64,000 nt of DNA from Immersiella caudata. Lineage: Eukaryota > Ascomycota > Sordariomycetes > Sordariales > Lasiosphaeriaceae. The notes below the pieces were generated by a model. It ran no database searches. It was not told where the DNA came from and saw only the letters and a list, made by a program, of their open reading frames with translations. The position numbers and the translations under genes were made by a program. Shown in pieces: positions 21,333-33,471 of the stretch (positions are counted from its first letter, which is position 1; each line of letters opens with the position of its first letter). The stretch lies in the NCBI GenBank assembly GCA_030512335.1, contig JAULSU010000006.1, positions 2,480,001-2,544,000 of the forward strand, written 5' to 3'.

Positions 21333-24300
21333 GATCGATTATGGGAATGGGGGCGAGCTTGGTCGCAACACGGCCTCTTGGGTCTTGTGGGCGCCCGCTC
21401 CACAATAGCGACTGTCGGTTTGGTTGTAGGGCTGACTTATAAAGAGGAGTCCTGTTTTGGACCTCAACCGGGACAGGGGTGTCGGAGTTCAGCATGCAAG
21501 CCTTCGGATTTGCGCTGGTTGGGGCTAGCGTGCTAGCTGGATGCCGACCAGGCAAGTTTGCCAGCCTGACAGATGATCTGAGGGGTGACAGATGGGAGCC
21601 GCTTGATAGGGGGAGACGGAAGTCGAGGAAGGGCCCCCCCGCAACTCGCTACCGTGGGATTGACACAACCTGGAGCTAGGGAAGGGAGAGCAATGGGGGG
21701 AAAGGGATGGACGCCGAATGCAAACAAACATCTTCATCTTCATCTACCCAAGGGTACCGGGAAGGCAAGCAACTTTTATCCTCGCCGTCGACTTGGGTCG
21801 AGTATTTTTGGAATCTAGCATCCACATGTCAAGCAGATCCAGGGCGGTTTTCTTGCTGCGCGAAAGGGAAGTCGCCCAGTTCTCGAAGATGGCAGTGCCT
21901 GCTAGCCCAGTCTCCGAAGCCTGCCTTCGCAACTATGACTGGTCAAGCAGCTACTGGCAGCTGAGACATCGAATTAAGGTTGTCGGCAGAGCAGCGAAGG
22001 ATGGGTTGGCAGTCATACCCTGGAGGCCATATGCCCAGCGTCACCATTCGGCAAAAGACGACTCACGATCAGGCAGTGGAGGGTATGCGATCTGCCGCCT
22101 GGAGACTCTAGAACTTGGCTGCGAGACGGCAAAATACGTAACGCGGTCGAGACACCCGATGCGATGGGTGCCTGCAAGCTGCCGGGCTTGGTACTCCAGC
22201 GGTCCTATCGAGAGGCCGATGTCCTCCCGACCTGACGGACTGACTCGTCTTCGAGGTACAAAATTACTCGAAGGTTGTGACCCGATTGGGTTGAACAATG
22301 TCAACGACAGCACAACATCACGGCGAACGAGCTGGTTTGCCTTCGGAGGGCTTTCTTGGGGTTTCTGCGCCGGGTGGCTTGAGCGCCATCCAGAGGGTGA
22401 ATCACTCAGCAGACCGCCTCTCACCTCCAAGAGCCGCCACGGGAAGACAGGCGTTGAAACGATGAAACAGAAAAATCTCTGAAAGTCTGCGCTGTCAGGC
22501 CACTGGGGGTAAGCGGGGAGCTTCTGATCACAGTTCCAATCGCCATGCAGGCCGACAAGGGTGTATCGCCCAATGAGCAAGGCCGCTCAGGAGACCAACG
22601 ACGAGCGGAGGGGGCTCCCGGCTCGGCGGCGAGTGGACAGATAGCTCGACTCGCTTGTTTGATGGCGCGCGCACACAGCGGTAGACAGGACCGCGAGAAA
22701 AGAATTTCGAAAGCAGGGATGCGATAGACAACATGGCGCCATGCAAGGCGAAGCGACGCATCTCCGGACGGGACAACCACGATGACGAGACGCACCCACG
22801 GCTCGAAAGAAGAGAAATGACACAGAGCTCGTTCAGCCTCACCGACTAATCACCCAACATGGTGCCCATGGTGCCAACCACTTCGGCACCTTCGCGGTCG
22901 AGCCAATAGAGTGTGGGGCGAGGGTGTCGTGCCGGTGGTTGCCAAAGGGAAGCAGCACGAGGCTGGGGCCGAGGGCTGAATGCCCAGCGCCGGTGCGGGG
23001 TGTGATGGTGTTGCTGCGGTGTGTGGGCAGGCTCCCAGCTGCAGTTCCGATATGCAACGGCACGCCGCTTGATTGCCCGCATCTCGGGTGAGCATCGATC
23101 TGCAATGCCGAGCAGGTTGGGCTACTGACAGAACGAGCGCTGTCTGTTCACGACTGAGAGCCTTGCCTGCCGTGGTCGCATTCGCAGGAACCAGGACCGG
23201 CAACAGCCTTTTCCTCCAAAGTATTCCGCTCACCGTCTGGTTCTAGCCAGGACACAGAGCTGCAAAACAAAATAGAAACGGGCCGAGGCGGTGCCACATT
23301 CAGCAAGGTTTGGCGAGAGAGGGGAGCACCTCCCGTTGTCACCAACGACCACCAACGTCGCGTTTCCCCTCTCTGCCTGTCGTTGGAATCCTCCCTCCTC
23401 GACCCTAACAGAAAAGTCGGATTAGAGTTGTTCAAGCTTTGCGTTTGCGCTGATCGGCCGTCGGTAATATTTTTTGCACTGCACAGTGACGTAAGGAAAT
23501 TACTCCACTTAAAAAGCTCATCGACCCGGCGCTTTGGGAGAGATTGGTCACTGTTTCATGGAATCGTCCATCACATGATGGCGCTAATCCGCAGTGGGTG
23601 GTTAGCGAACGAGGTACCTGAGCGAGCCCGCTAGAGGATTTGGGGTCCAGATGCGTCTGGACTCTGTCCTGAAAACGCGCAATGGCACCAGACACGGACG
23701 CCATCGACGGCAGATGCGATGTGGGTTCCCGTCCCGTGGCGTTTGGCTCGAGTCTGCCCATCAGAGCGTCGCAAAAGCCTCAGCTGAACGCAGCAATGGT
23801 CAATGAGTAGCCCACACGGAGTGTGGAGGAGGGGACATCCCCAACGATGTCAAGCTGCACGAACATCTGACACATCTCTCGCACGTTATTTGCCAGTCAC
23901 GACGTACACAAGATTGCTACAGAAGAACATATCGTCATTCGTCGGCTTCGACTTCGCCCACCTTCCTGACCTCACACCTCCCAACTCCCCTAAACTTCCC
24001 CCAAAGTGTGGGAGCTACGCTGCTAAAATTGGTATCCTTGATCAAATGAAAAGACGCCCACAATCCAAAGCCATCAACCCCAGAACACCAACAGCCCAAA
24101 ATATTTGTATAGCCCACCTTGGCGTTACCCCCTTCCGCGCCAGCTGTGCAAAAATCCGCATTCACGAGACCTCGTAAAAAAAATAAAAAAAAAGGGCAAA
24201 GAGAAACAGACCAGGTATCATTTGGGCATCGTCGCTCGTTCCATCTCCCCTCATCGCCTTTTTTTTCGTTTTGTGGGGAGCGAAAGTTGGCAGTTTTCCC

Positions 24301-24376
24301 CGCGTCACCGCCACCCACCCTGCATCTTCGCGGTGTCTTAGTTCAGCGCGCAGGCGCCACGAACAGGTCAGCACGA
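21333..24376. other. 3.0 kb intergenic region, no gene seen
   Basis: Promoter side of the Zn2Cys6 gene, and 3' side of the patatin-like gene. A 254-codon open frame at 21718-22482 (+) lacks any domain, hydrophobic pattern or splice context and was not accepted. There is A-rich sequence around 24175-24200. Confidence 0.6.
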
Positions 24377-26412
24377 CTACCTCGAGCTGTAGTTGGGCTT
24401 CTTCGCTCGGTTGACCGCTGGTGGCGCCTCGTCATCAAGTGGATAAGGCAGAGCGGGGGGAGGTCGGCCATGGCCGGCTCCCGACTGGTGCTCGGGAAGA
24501 GGGGTCTTTGGCGGCAGTGGCGGTGGTTCCATGTGCGTCGTTTGGCTTGGCCTGTTCGCTATTGGGTCCTGGAACCAACGCGGCTGATCGTCTGGCCCTA
24601 CTATCGCGATCTTATCAGCTCCCGAGGCATACCGGTATTGCGCCGGCGTGGGAGCGTGTGCCACAAGGCGGTCCATATCGTCCTGGTCGACGCCGCTTCT
24701 CCTATCCGCACGACCCTGTGATAGCGGTGGGGGCACCGATGCAGGCGCAGCGGGTTTTCGAAGCGGAGAATGGGGGCTGCTATTCTTCCCCGGCCCATAG
24801 AGCCGCTCGCCTGAGCTTCTTGGTGAGGGAGTGCCGCCAGGGACGGGCAGGGTATCCAGCCCAGACTCATACGACTGTCGAGGTGGTGGTGTGTTGGACG
24901 CAGGGGGGAAAGTCGGGATGTCGCCTGGCAACTCTGCTGCGAATGGGATCGACAAATCCGACATGGGCTTGACGACGTCCGGAATGGCTGCGCTGAGGCG
25001 CTCATACCGCTGCTTGGCGAAGTGAATTTTGGCCAGCTTCGCCGAGGCACTCTGCACCATCTTTTGCTCATCTTCCCGCGCCAGATACCGCCTCGTGTTT
25101 GTGCTGATATCGGCCAGCCTGTGCCACTCGTTCATGCCAAACTCGCCAACCCCCACCTCAACGTTCAGACGGTAATAGTTCTCAATGTTGACGCCGCGCT
25201 TTTGAAGATATTCCTTCTTCATCAGCTCGTGGATCCTCTCGCAACCCTCGATCTTTGCGATCAGTTTCCTCCTGGCCTCGGCAAACTCGCCAAGGAAGCC
25301 TTCATACCACATCGAGGAGTTTGCATCGCTGCCTTTCGGCCTCTTGCCTGTTCCCACGCTGACAAAGACTCCGACCTCGCGGCCTGGCCATTCGTTGACC
25401 ACGGCCTCGTTGAGTGCTGTGATCGATGGGTTGAAGTTGCCGGCACCGTCGTCGTGAAACACGGACTGGCCGATCTGAATCGGCTTGAACGCAAGACCAA
25501 TCGCGCACGTTGCCCTCCCGGCCTCCCAGATCTTGCAGTCAAATTCGGGAGCAGGTTCTCGCCTTGAATCATAGGAGCGCAGCATAGCAGGCTCTCCACC
25601 TTTTGGCGTACCTCTATAAATAGCAGTTACGGCACTACTCTGACATTAGCTTGGTGGATAAGACAAAGGAGAAGAGCCGATCAACTCACGTTTTAGTCCT
25701 GTATTCCCTCTCATCGTAGAGCCGAGCGTTAGGGTTTCCGCCGCGGCTTGAAAACACCGGCCGAGCAGCGGCCTGTGCGGCAGGACTCCTTGCGCTGAAG
25801 CTGACAACACTCGCATTGCTCGAATGTCTCCTGGGGCCTACTGATGCCGCAGCACTGGACCGAGAAACGACGCTCAGAGGATTAGCTCCCCCAGTCCCGT
25901 CATTCCCTTCCCGCTCGTCCACGGTATGTTCCCTGACGGCCTCCTTGATGGCCTCCTCCAACCTTGTCGCCTTGAAGAGAGTCGACCGGTACGGTATTCC
26001 AGCGATCGTCTTATCCGTCTCAAAAACCATCCGCGTCAACCTCACGTATAGTTCCTTGCAGGTTTCGAGATCGAGGCGCAGACGGCCGAGCATCAGGGCG
26101 ATGAGCCCGCCGGTGCCGGTACCCACAATCAGGTCGAAATGCTCGCATGGCTTGGGGATTTCGGAGCGGCGCGGGGCGCGCCCTTCGATTTCGACAAAGG
26201 TTCGGTGCATCAACTCCTGAATGATCAAAAACATGGAGTATCCTCGGACACCTCCTCCGTCTGTGGCGCGATTAGCAGGACGTAACAGCGACGGCGTGGG
26301 CGCTCCGGTCCGGCTAGCGGAGGGACTGCGGCGGGTGAGGCTTACCGAGCGACAGGATCCGCAGAGGCGGCCCTTTTGTCGTGTCTTTGCGCCTGAGCGC
26401 GCCGTAATCCAT
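24377..26412 (-). CDS. Patatin-like phospholipase family protein, nucleophile serine replaced
   Basis: Predicted exons on the minus strand 26412-26346, 26260-25690 and 25634-24377, 631 residues. Intron 1 (85 nt) has GTAAGC, CTGCTAATC and CCACAG; intron 2 (55 nt) has GTGAGT, GCTAATG and GAGTAG. The start MDYGALRRK follows an in-frame TGA. Residues 23-29 (DGGGVRG) match the patatin glycine loop (oxyanion hole), and D275-G276-A277 match the catalytic Asp motif. The elbow that should read G-x-S-x-G is GTGTG at residues 69-73, with Gly71 in place of Ser. Strong conservation-like context follows (LGRLRLDLETCKELYVRLTR). The C-terminal third is Pro/Ser-rich and disordered (PPPLPPKTPLP). It may be a non-catalytic lipid-binding member or use other chemistry. 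The residue is read directly; the functional consequence is inferred. Confidence 0.85.
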
Positions 26413-27672
26413 CCTTCAAAGCAGCGCTGGTGATTCCGGGTGGGTATTCGAATCCTCAAGCAGCACTGGGGAATTGAGTGAGAAAGTTGGAAGGCTGCGA
26501 GTGGCAACGATGATGATGCCTTGGGATGTCGCGGGGACGCAAGGCTTGGCTGGATCCACTCTCTGGCTGGAGTGACGCAGGAGCTTGGGCCAGACTGGAA
26601 AGGGATCAACCTTGTAGGACGCCACATTTACCTTGCGGCCTGGGAACCTAACTCGAGCGATTGTGAAGCAAGGGGGTCAAAGAGCCACAACTGTGAAGGG
26701 AAACATTCGATTATTGCTTTGTCTATGTAGGATACGGAGATGCCAGATCTGACTTCGTTTTGTTCGTTTGCGCATTCTGCCCGATAGCGCTGACTGCTCA
26801 AGAGGTAGCACAACGACGCGACTCCAGTGTGGCGGTGCCCCATAGTCGCTGTCGTGGGTGGATCAGTCGGCTTTCTCGTTGCCGCGAGGTCTCCACTGAA
26901 ACTAATATCGGAACGGAGGGAGTCGTCGGGCGGTAAGATCTCCTCTGGCCGATGAAACTTCCCCTGACATGTGGACTGCTTTGTGGGAGGCCGCCTTCGT
27001 CAGAAGGAGGCAAAATATGCAAGAGATGCGGTACCTGACGAGCACCCAGCAGTAGTGTCATGGTTGGAGACGATTCAACACAGGCGGGACCTGTGCCTGA
27101 CCAAAGATGGCCGGCCCAATCGTCGAACCCGCTCTGCAATCGCGGTCGGTCAGTGGTCCAATCGACGTCGTCTTCGCAGTCAACTGGTGGCTGTGCGATT
27201 GTCTCAGCTTGCCTCATCAGCGACCAAGGGCTGGTGACACATTTCGATCATCGGGTGAAGCTATGCACTGAAATATCGCTCAACAAGCAGCCGGGCCGAG
27301 CCGGTAGTGGGTTTCGAAATACGACGCCGAGCACTTTGAGTGAACATCTTAAAACGAGGACATCAAGGTGCTTCTGGAATGTTTCTGGCGCTGGGCACAC
27401 GAGCAGGTGGAGGATGGCCCGAGCACTGGGGAAGCTCAGGAGGGGGCTATGGGTTGGTGGGGCACCCTGCAGCCACAAAGGTCAACGACGTCATCGTCGA
27501 AGACGCGGGGGGAAGCTGCGATAGTCAATCATGACACGGGGAGAAAAAACAAACTGACCTTTTAGAATTTGAGACGTGAACCGCAATCCACCAATCGAAC
27601 AATCTCAAACACCTTCTGAAGGGAACTGATGATCCTCGAGGCTCGCGTCCAGCGAGAAGACAGCCTGACACG
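26413..27672. other. Divergent promoter region
   Basis: Separates the start codons of the patatin-like gene (-) and the HAM1-like gene (+), so both promoters lie here. I see no clear TATA element, repeat or additional gene. Confidence 0.6.
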
Positions 27673-29952
27673 ATGTTCTCGTCTTGTTTCGGTTCGCGCA
27701 GAAGGCTGGCGGACGAGGAAGAGCCGCTCCTCTCCCAGTATGACGACGAGACGTCGCTGCAGCGGCAGGTTCACCAAAAGTTGCATACATACCAGATGCT
27801 CCGCGCCCTGTCTAAGGGATTCATGCCTTCCAACGAGCAAGCCATGGTCAACCTCCGGACCTTGCTTTCGGCCGAGATCCTGAACCCGGACAACACCAAT
27901 CTCAGTGACTCTGGACGCGCCTTGGTACACTATACGAAACAGTTCCTAACACAACTCATCGAGCTGCTGCAGCACAAGAACAGTCATGACCAGATCCAAG
28001 ACTTCATTTGGTGCTTGGCCAGAGCAAGGGTGTCGGTTGACATGCAGCATATCGCGGAGCGCGCAAGCAGGGCCAAATCCAAAGCTGATACCGCAGCCTG
28101 TACGTCTCCTTCCATTTTCCGCCCTGGGGATCCCACTGACGCCGTTGCAGTGTACAAGAGTGTCCAGACTGTTGGTTCTCTGCTTCTCACTAACTCGGAC
28201 TTCCGCTTGTTTCTATCGGATCTCAATGTCGTTGGGAGAGAAGTCTTCAAGGACACTGCGTTTGCTCTATCGGAGGCATCAAAAGAAGCAGGCGAGCGCC
28301 TCGAGCCGTCTCAAGCCGAACAGGAAGCGCTGAAGCAGCCCGGAGAGGAGGCTAACGGCAGACCTACTCAAGTAGACGTCGCCGAACAAGTCGCTGAAGT
28401 GGGTTATGTCCTGGGTGACAGCGCTTCAAAGGTGGTAGCAGAAGCGGAGAGCAGTATGGCAAACAAGCTGAATGGCATCGAGAAGGATACCATGCTCGAG
28501 CGCCTGAAGCGGGCAGTCACCAAGCTTCGTCAACGCAGAGATTATTCGGACTCGGTTTCGACTGTGTCCCTTCTCCTGAAGCGTTACGCCATGGTCTACT
28601 CGAGAGTCGGTCAGGCACTACAAGACGTTGACAACGACGTTCACAGTAACCCAGCAATGGACAAGGCTGTCCACAATCTCTGGCTGTTGATCAGATCATT
28701 TGGTAATGCAAAAGAGTGGGATGAACTGGAGTCAAGGTTCAAGCGGGTTATGGACCACGGTCAAAATGATCCTGAATTTGACGAGCTGATTACCGAGCTG
28801 GGGAATGCAACTCAAGAGATGCTCACCGACCCGTCGTTCTTCGATCACGCTGAAGAACGTTTCCAAGACCTGCGGGCCAGGTCTTGCAAGCTAGCTGACG
28901 GCTCTGCGGGCACTCTCAGAGAGGATGTCGATGGCCTGCTGACGCAGTTGCAGTCTACGTTCCACGCTGTTCTTCAAGATCAAGACATCGCAAAGCTCAT
29001 AAAGACAGCTAGCACCATCGGCAAGATCTTGTCACCTGCCAACCAATACGCCAATTCAGACCTGATCCAGGACTCGCTCAACGTCTTTTTGCCGTCGGCG
29101 GTGCAGGCGATCTCCTATATCCCAATTCCTAGGCTTGAGATATCTACCCCAGACATTGATCTCCTTCTCGAGAACCTCATCCTGGAACCAGGAAAAACGA
29201 TCAACCACTCGTCATTTCTACCTTACAAGCTGCGGGTCGAAACCTACAATGACCTTGAGATCCGCAAAGCCCGGTTCCGCACAGCGTCAGCCATCAAGAG
29301 CCTCGTCCGAGTCAGCATCGACGGTTTCTCTATTCGCGCCGAAGAAGTGGGCTTTTGGATGCGCGCTCACTCGGGCATCCTCCGTCTGGTAGACGAAGGC
29401 ATTAGCTCCTTCGCTCTTGACGAGCGTGGAATCGACATCCAGCTCGACATGGAAATCGGCAAAGACAGACTTGACAAAATCCTCTCTCTCCGCAGCGTAA
29501 AGGTCCGCATCCACAAGCTCAACTGGACACTGAGGAGAAGCAAGTTCAGCATTCTCGCCTGGCTCTTTAAGCCTCTCCTCAAGCCGATCATCCGCTCAAC
29601 GTTGGAAATGCAACTCGCGACAGCCATCGGAGAGGGCCTGAAGTCTGCCAACAGGGAGCTTCTATACGCGAGAGAGAGGCTCCGCGCTACGAGAATTGCG
29701 GATCCGGACGACCTCAGCACATTCGTCAAGGCAGTTGTGGCAAGGCTGACACCTCCGGATGACCCGGATATACGGACGAGGATCGGAGTCGCACAGCCTG
29801 GGAAAGGCGTGTTCGAGGGGGTGTACGCTCCGGGTAGTGTGGTTAAGTTGTGGAACGAGGAGGGTGATCAAGTGGCGCAAAGAATTAGGGAGAATGAAGA
29901 AGGTGGATGGAGGAATAGTGTTTTCGATGTTCACGCTAGGATGCTGGGATAA
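27673..29952 (+). CDS. HAM1-like family protein
   Basis: Predicted exons 27673-28099 and 28151-29952, 742 residues. The 51-nt intron (GTACGT, CACTGACGCC, TTGCAG) is stop-free and in frame; removing it joins DTAAL to YKSVQTVGSLLL and deletes an unlikely Cys/Pro insertion. The start ATG opens MFSSCFGSRRR, a short basic Cys-containing N-terminus that could be lipidated. The N-terminal two thirds is helical with regularly spaced motifs (TNSDFRLFLSDLNVVGRE; NDPEFDELITELG). The C-terminal third has beta-rich alternation (LRVETYNDLEIRKARF, VRVSIDGFSIRAEEVGFWMR), reminiscent of a BPI-like lipid-binding fold. From memory this matches the fungal HAM1-like N- and C-terminal families (formerly DUF5923/DUF4449). 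Function is not established; lipid or membrane association is an inference. Confidence 0.8.
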   Translation: MFSSCFGSRRRLADEEEPLLSQYDDETSLQRQVHQKLHTYQMLRALSKGFMPSNEQAMVNLRTLLSAEILNPDNTNLSDSGRALVHYTKQFLTQLIELLQHKNSHDQIQDFIWCLARARVSVDMQHIAERASRAKSKADTAACTSPSIFRPGDPTDAVAVYKSVQTVGSLLLTNSDFRLFLSDLNVVGREVFKDTAFALSEASKEAGERLEPSQAEQEALKQPGEEANGRPTQVDVAEQVAEVGYVLGDSASKVVAEAESSMANKLNGIEKDTMLERLKRAVTKLRQRRDYSDSVSTVSLLLKRYAMVYSRVGQALQDVDNDVHSNPAMDKAVHNLWLLIRSFGNAKEWDELESRFKRVMDHGQNDPEFDELITELGNATQEMLTDPSFFDHAEERFQDLRARSCKLADGSAGTLREDVDGLLTQLQSTFHAVLQDQDIAKLIKTASTIGKILSPANQYANSDLIQDSLNVFLPSAVQAISYIPIPRLEISTPDIDLLLENLILEPGKTINHSSFLPYKLRVETYNDLEIRKARFRTASAIKSLVRVSIDGFSIRAEEVGFWMRAHSGILRLVDEGISSFALDERGIDIQLDMEIGKDRLDKILSLRSVKVRIHKLNWTLRRSKFSILAWLFKPLLKPIIRSTLEMQLATAIGEGLKSANRELLYARERLRATRIADPDDLSTFVKAVVARLTPPDDPDIRTRIGVAQPGKGVFEGVYAPGSVVKLWNEEGDQVAQRIRENEEGGWRNSVFDVHARMLG

Positions 29953-31105
29953 GTCGTTGGTGAGTTGTGGATTATGGTGTAGACATGCTTGTCTGCCTAC
30001 CTAGATTGTGTAGGGATGCCCAGGAAAACAGCACTGGGAAATTAAGAACGCAGGCAGTATTTACTTGTTCTAAACAATTAGCCTAAGCCGCTACTGATGT
30101 TCTCAGCATTCGTTTACGATGGGATTGCGACTAGCCGGAGCTCTCTCTCGTGTAGGTAAGGTAGTTGCCCTCTCCGCTTAAATTTTCGCGGCTGCAACAG
30201 CACAATCTATGGCCAGCTTTTCTCTTGCGCCATGGCGAGCGTTGCATACAAAACCATCATAGAAGAGCTTTCTGGCGCTCCGAAAGTCAGCTACCTCACG
30301 CACCTCAAACCAATAATATCAGGGGTTCTCATGGAAACGGAAGGCCTCGTGGGATGCGCAAGGCCCATCCGTGAATGTAGCCCGACCCCCCTCACGGAGA
30401 CGGGAATGCCCCTATCCATCCGCCTCACTTGTCTCATTTACGTCGGAATGTGCATATCACTCCTTTCCAATCACCCCAACGCATCGCCGACAAACACAAG
30501 CAGGCAGGTCACGAAAGCCGAAGACCATCTCCAAGCCCCAAGGGTCGGTCGCAGCTAACGCCACAATGACCTCATCCCGCATTTGCGCATCCCCCTACCC
30601 CAACGCTCAACCGCCAGCCACTCACAGCCGACGGCACCCTGCCAAGGAAAAAACGCCCGTCCTGCTCGCTCGCTGCAACTACCTTGGTTTTGTTCCCCTT
30701 TGCACGTGAAACACACCCTGCGGTCTACCAGTCAGAGCGTACCGTGACTGGACTGACGAATAGGGGGCGGTGACGTTGCTGGCCTGTCCCGTCAGGTCTT
30801 TGTCAGTAAGTTTGCCAAGCAGGGTTGGCGTACGTCGGGGGCCTGTCAGGTGTGTCGCAAATCTTGAAAAATGGCTGGTTGGGTTGGGCATGACGATATG
30901 CGATGGGTTGGGCGGGCTTGGTGAGTGGTGCCTGGGGGGGAGGGCATATATTATACGGGCTTCTTTGCTATTTTTTGAGGGTAGAACATCTGATCTGCAT
31001 CTTTGCACTTGACAACTTTCGACGTTAGTTCGGACAACCCCGCCCTACGTTCATCGCGCCAGCCCATTTGTTGTTTTGGACGATACCAGCGAATCAGCCG
31101 TCAAT
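29953..31105. other. Intergenic region
   Basis: Between two plus-strand genes. It contains the 3' end of the HAM1-like transcript and the promoter of the MARVEL-like gene, with a TATA-like element near 30947. Open frames of about 110 codons around 30232-30709 are low in coding character. Confidence 0.6.
30945..30955 (+). promoter_or_regulatory. TATA-like element of MARVEL-like gene
   Basis: CATATATTATA lies about 150 bp upstream of the start codon at 31106, a plausible distance for a fungal TATA box with a short leader. Assigned by sequence and position only. Confidence 0.45.
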
Positions 31106-31681
31106 ATGATCCTCGCCGACCTCTTCTCTATTATCCTCCGCCTGGCGGAGTTGGCTTTTGCGGCCATCGTCGCGGGGCTGACGGGCGTCTATCTCGATGC
31201 GAATAAGGGCGCCTCGTCGTGGAGTTTGGGCCGCCACATCTACACTGTGGTAGTCGCAGGTCTATCCATTATTTTCGCCATTATCTGGCTCTTCCCCTTC
31301 AGCGGTTCCTTTATCCACTGGCCCGCCGACTTCTTTATCAGCGTCATGTGGTTTGTGGCTTTCGGTCTCCTGGTTGACTGGCTTGACGGCGCTTGCGGGT
31401 ATGTTTTTTCTTTTTTTTCCCTCTCCCCTCTTTCCCGCCTGCAAGATATTAACAACATCAACAGAAACGTCTTCGACTGGGACGGCATCAATATCAATGA
31501 CCGAAACACCTGCACAGAGCTGAAGGCCAACATCGCCTTTGCCTTCCTCAGCGCCATCGTCTGGCTCGTCAGCGCCATTCTCGGCATCTACTGGGTCCGC
31601 CGTCACACCCGCACCCACCGCTCTACCGTTCCCGCCGGAACTCCCTACCGCCGCCGCCGCTGGTATCGCTCGCGCGTCTAA
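31106..31681 (+). CDS. MARVEL-like four-helix membrane protein
   Basis: Predicted exons 31106-31398 and 31465-31681, 169 residues. The 66-nt intron has GTATGT, a pyrimidine-rich tract, ATTAAC and CAACAG; it joins DGACG to NVFDWDG. I chose the ATG at 31106 (MILADLFSII) because it starts directly at the first helix; an in-frame ATG at 31076 would add 10 polar residues. Four hydrophobic helices are visible at about residues 3-27, 44-64, 70-92 and 119-143. The loop between helices 3 and 4 contains a Cys and an acidic NVFDWDG stretch. The C-terminal tail is strongly basic (RRRRWYRSR). This size and topology fit the fungal MARVEL-domain proteins of the plasma membrane or vesicles (family knowledge). 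The specific role is unknown. Confidence 0.82.
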   Translation: MILADLFSIILRLAELAFAAIVAGLTGVYLDANKGASSWSLGRHIYTVVVAGLSIIFAIIWLFPFSGSFIHWPADFFISVMWFVAFGLLVDWLDGACGYVFSFFSLSPLSRLQDINNINRNVFDWDGININDRNTCTELKANIAFAFLSAIVWLVSAILGIYWVRRHTRTHRSTVPAGTPYRRRRWYRSRV

Positions 31682-33471
31682 ACTGTGACGACAGCCCACT
31701 CCTCTCTCTCACACTTTTACTTCGCTGCCGACCTTGAACCTTGGTGGTTCGGATACCACTCATGATACCCTTTTTTGTCATTGCTTGTATCCTGGGGCTA
31801 CTTGGATAGTGGTCGTTTCTTAATGTTTTATATTCGACGCGTTTCTCTTTCTGTGCCTCGGCATCAACCCCTTGTCGGAAAGGGTTGGGCCCGCTCGCTG
31901 GAGAGAATGCTCAGATGGAAAGATGTATGATAGAAATGTCTATCAAATCGTCAATAATGGCCTCCAAAAAAACAATTGCATGCATTTTCCTGGATTCTTG
32001 AGAGCGTAGATGTAACCAGTGAATTGCTGAGTTCATTTCGGTGCAGACGGCTGCCTGTGGATGTGCTGATGGTGGCTTCTAACTACAGAGCAGTACGACC
32101 GTTACTGTTGCTATTCCAAATTCTTGTGCTGTTGACACCTGTGGTTTTCGAGGCGTTGGACCTGAGATTGGAAGTGCAGTATTCGGCTGACAACGGCTCT
32201 GTGCTGAGACACCTCGTGGGGACGTGAGACCGAGAAGCAAGCACCCATGTAGCCCAACCTCTCTAGCTCGGGAATGAAGCTTGATTGACCCTCGTGTATC
32301 ACGGAGCTAGGTAAAAGCCATTGGGACAAGGTATGGACAGCTGGGCGCATGGTCTCGTGACTGCGGGTGGGAATGCGAGTTGCAAACAGGCAACGAGGTC
32401 CAGCCTGGCGTCATCACCGCCGTACCGAGCTGCCAATGCTGCGGCTGATGTTTGAGGTGGGGGATCGATGACGTCGTTTGCCAAGACAAGGTCGGGCGAA
32501 AATGTGGGGTAATCGAATCGGGGGATGCCAGGGGTAGATGCAGATGACGCCCGCTTCAGCCGCTTCCCCGTTCCGCGATGGGACCGGCGTCTTCGAGAAG
32601 GTCAGCAAGGGACCTGCAAGGTGTCCGATGCCTTAAAAAGTAGGTCCGGACTGTGGCATGCGGTCTCGCGAGCGCTTCGGCGTTTCTTCTGGGGCTGCTA
32701 ACGCAGATATCTGCAAGGCAACCGTTGAAAGCCAGGCGTTGGTCAGAACTATGAGCAATCACGTTGCGGGGTTTGGCCACTTCCGCCTCCAGTGCTCTCT
32801 GCAAAAAAAAAACTCTGACTTCCCATTCAAATGTACCAATGTTCACTCCTACATGTATCAAGTAACACGTGTGGCTGATCTTTGCTGTGCGGCAGTTCTT
32901 TGGACGGAAGCTTCCTCAGAGACGTCACCAGCCACAGATCCTTTTGTCATGACGTTACGAAGCAAAGAAGCCTCATGGGGCGGGGAAGATCAAACTCGTG
33001 GGTACTCAGGCGATCGCCGCGCGTTTCTGGGCTGCATGACGGTTTGGCTGAACCATTGGCTGCCCCCGACCGGTCGGATACACGTGCCGTTTGCAGCAAC
33101 TCCAAGCTGGAGAGCAGCTTCATTGTTTTGCGGGGCTATGACGACGACATTATGAGGTAATCCCAGAGTGGATGAGGAGCCGCTTCGCTGAAACGACTCC
33201 ACGCGGCATCGGCAAGACGCAGGTCCCAACGTCACACCGCGACCAAAAGGCTGTTTACGATGGTCGATGATGCCATTGTCTGCCAGCCCTTCTGGACAAC
33301 CAAGATACAAGTCCTTGGCTATAAGAACCGCCTTCGCTCGCCACGACAGGACAATGAAGATCTCCTCATCAGACACTCAGTCAACATCCCAAGCATTCAC
33401 AACCAAACAATAGCAAGTTCTACTCACACAACAACCACTACACACAAACAACGCCAACACAACCGTCCAAC
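31682..33471. other. Intergenic region, no gene seen
   Basis: Between two plus-strand genes. The last 100 bases are CA-rich (CACAACAACCACTACAC-like), the typical leader of a highly expressed fungal gene. No other gene is supported. Confidence 0.6.
33319..33327 (+). promoter_or_regulatory. TATA-like element of the repeat-protein gene
   Basis: CTATAAGAA lies about 150 bp upstream of the ATG at 33472 and is followed by a CA-rich leader, consistent with a strong, TATA-driven promoter. Inferred from position and sequence. Confidence 0.5.

Noticed and set aside
21718..22482. 254-codon open frame on the plus strand
   Set aside because: No domain, odd composition, no splice context, and no similarity I recognise; likely chance in GC-rich intergenic DNA.
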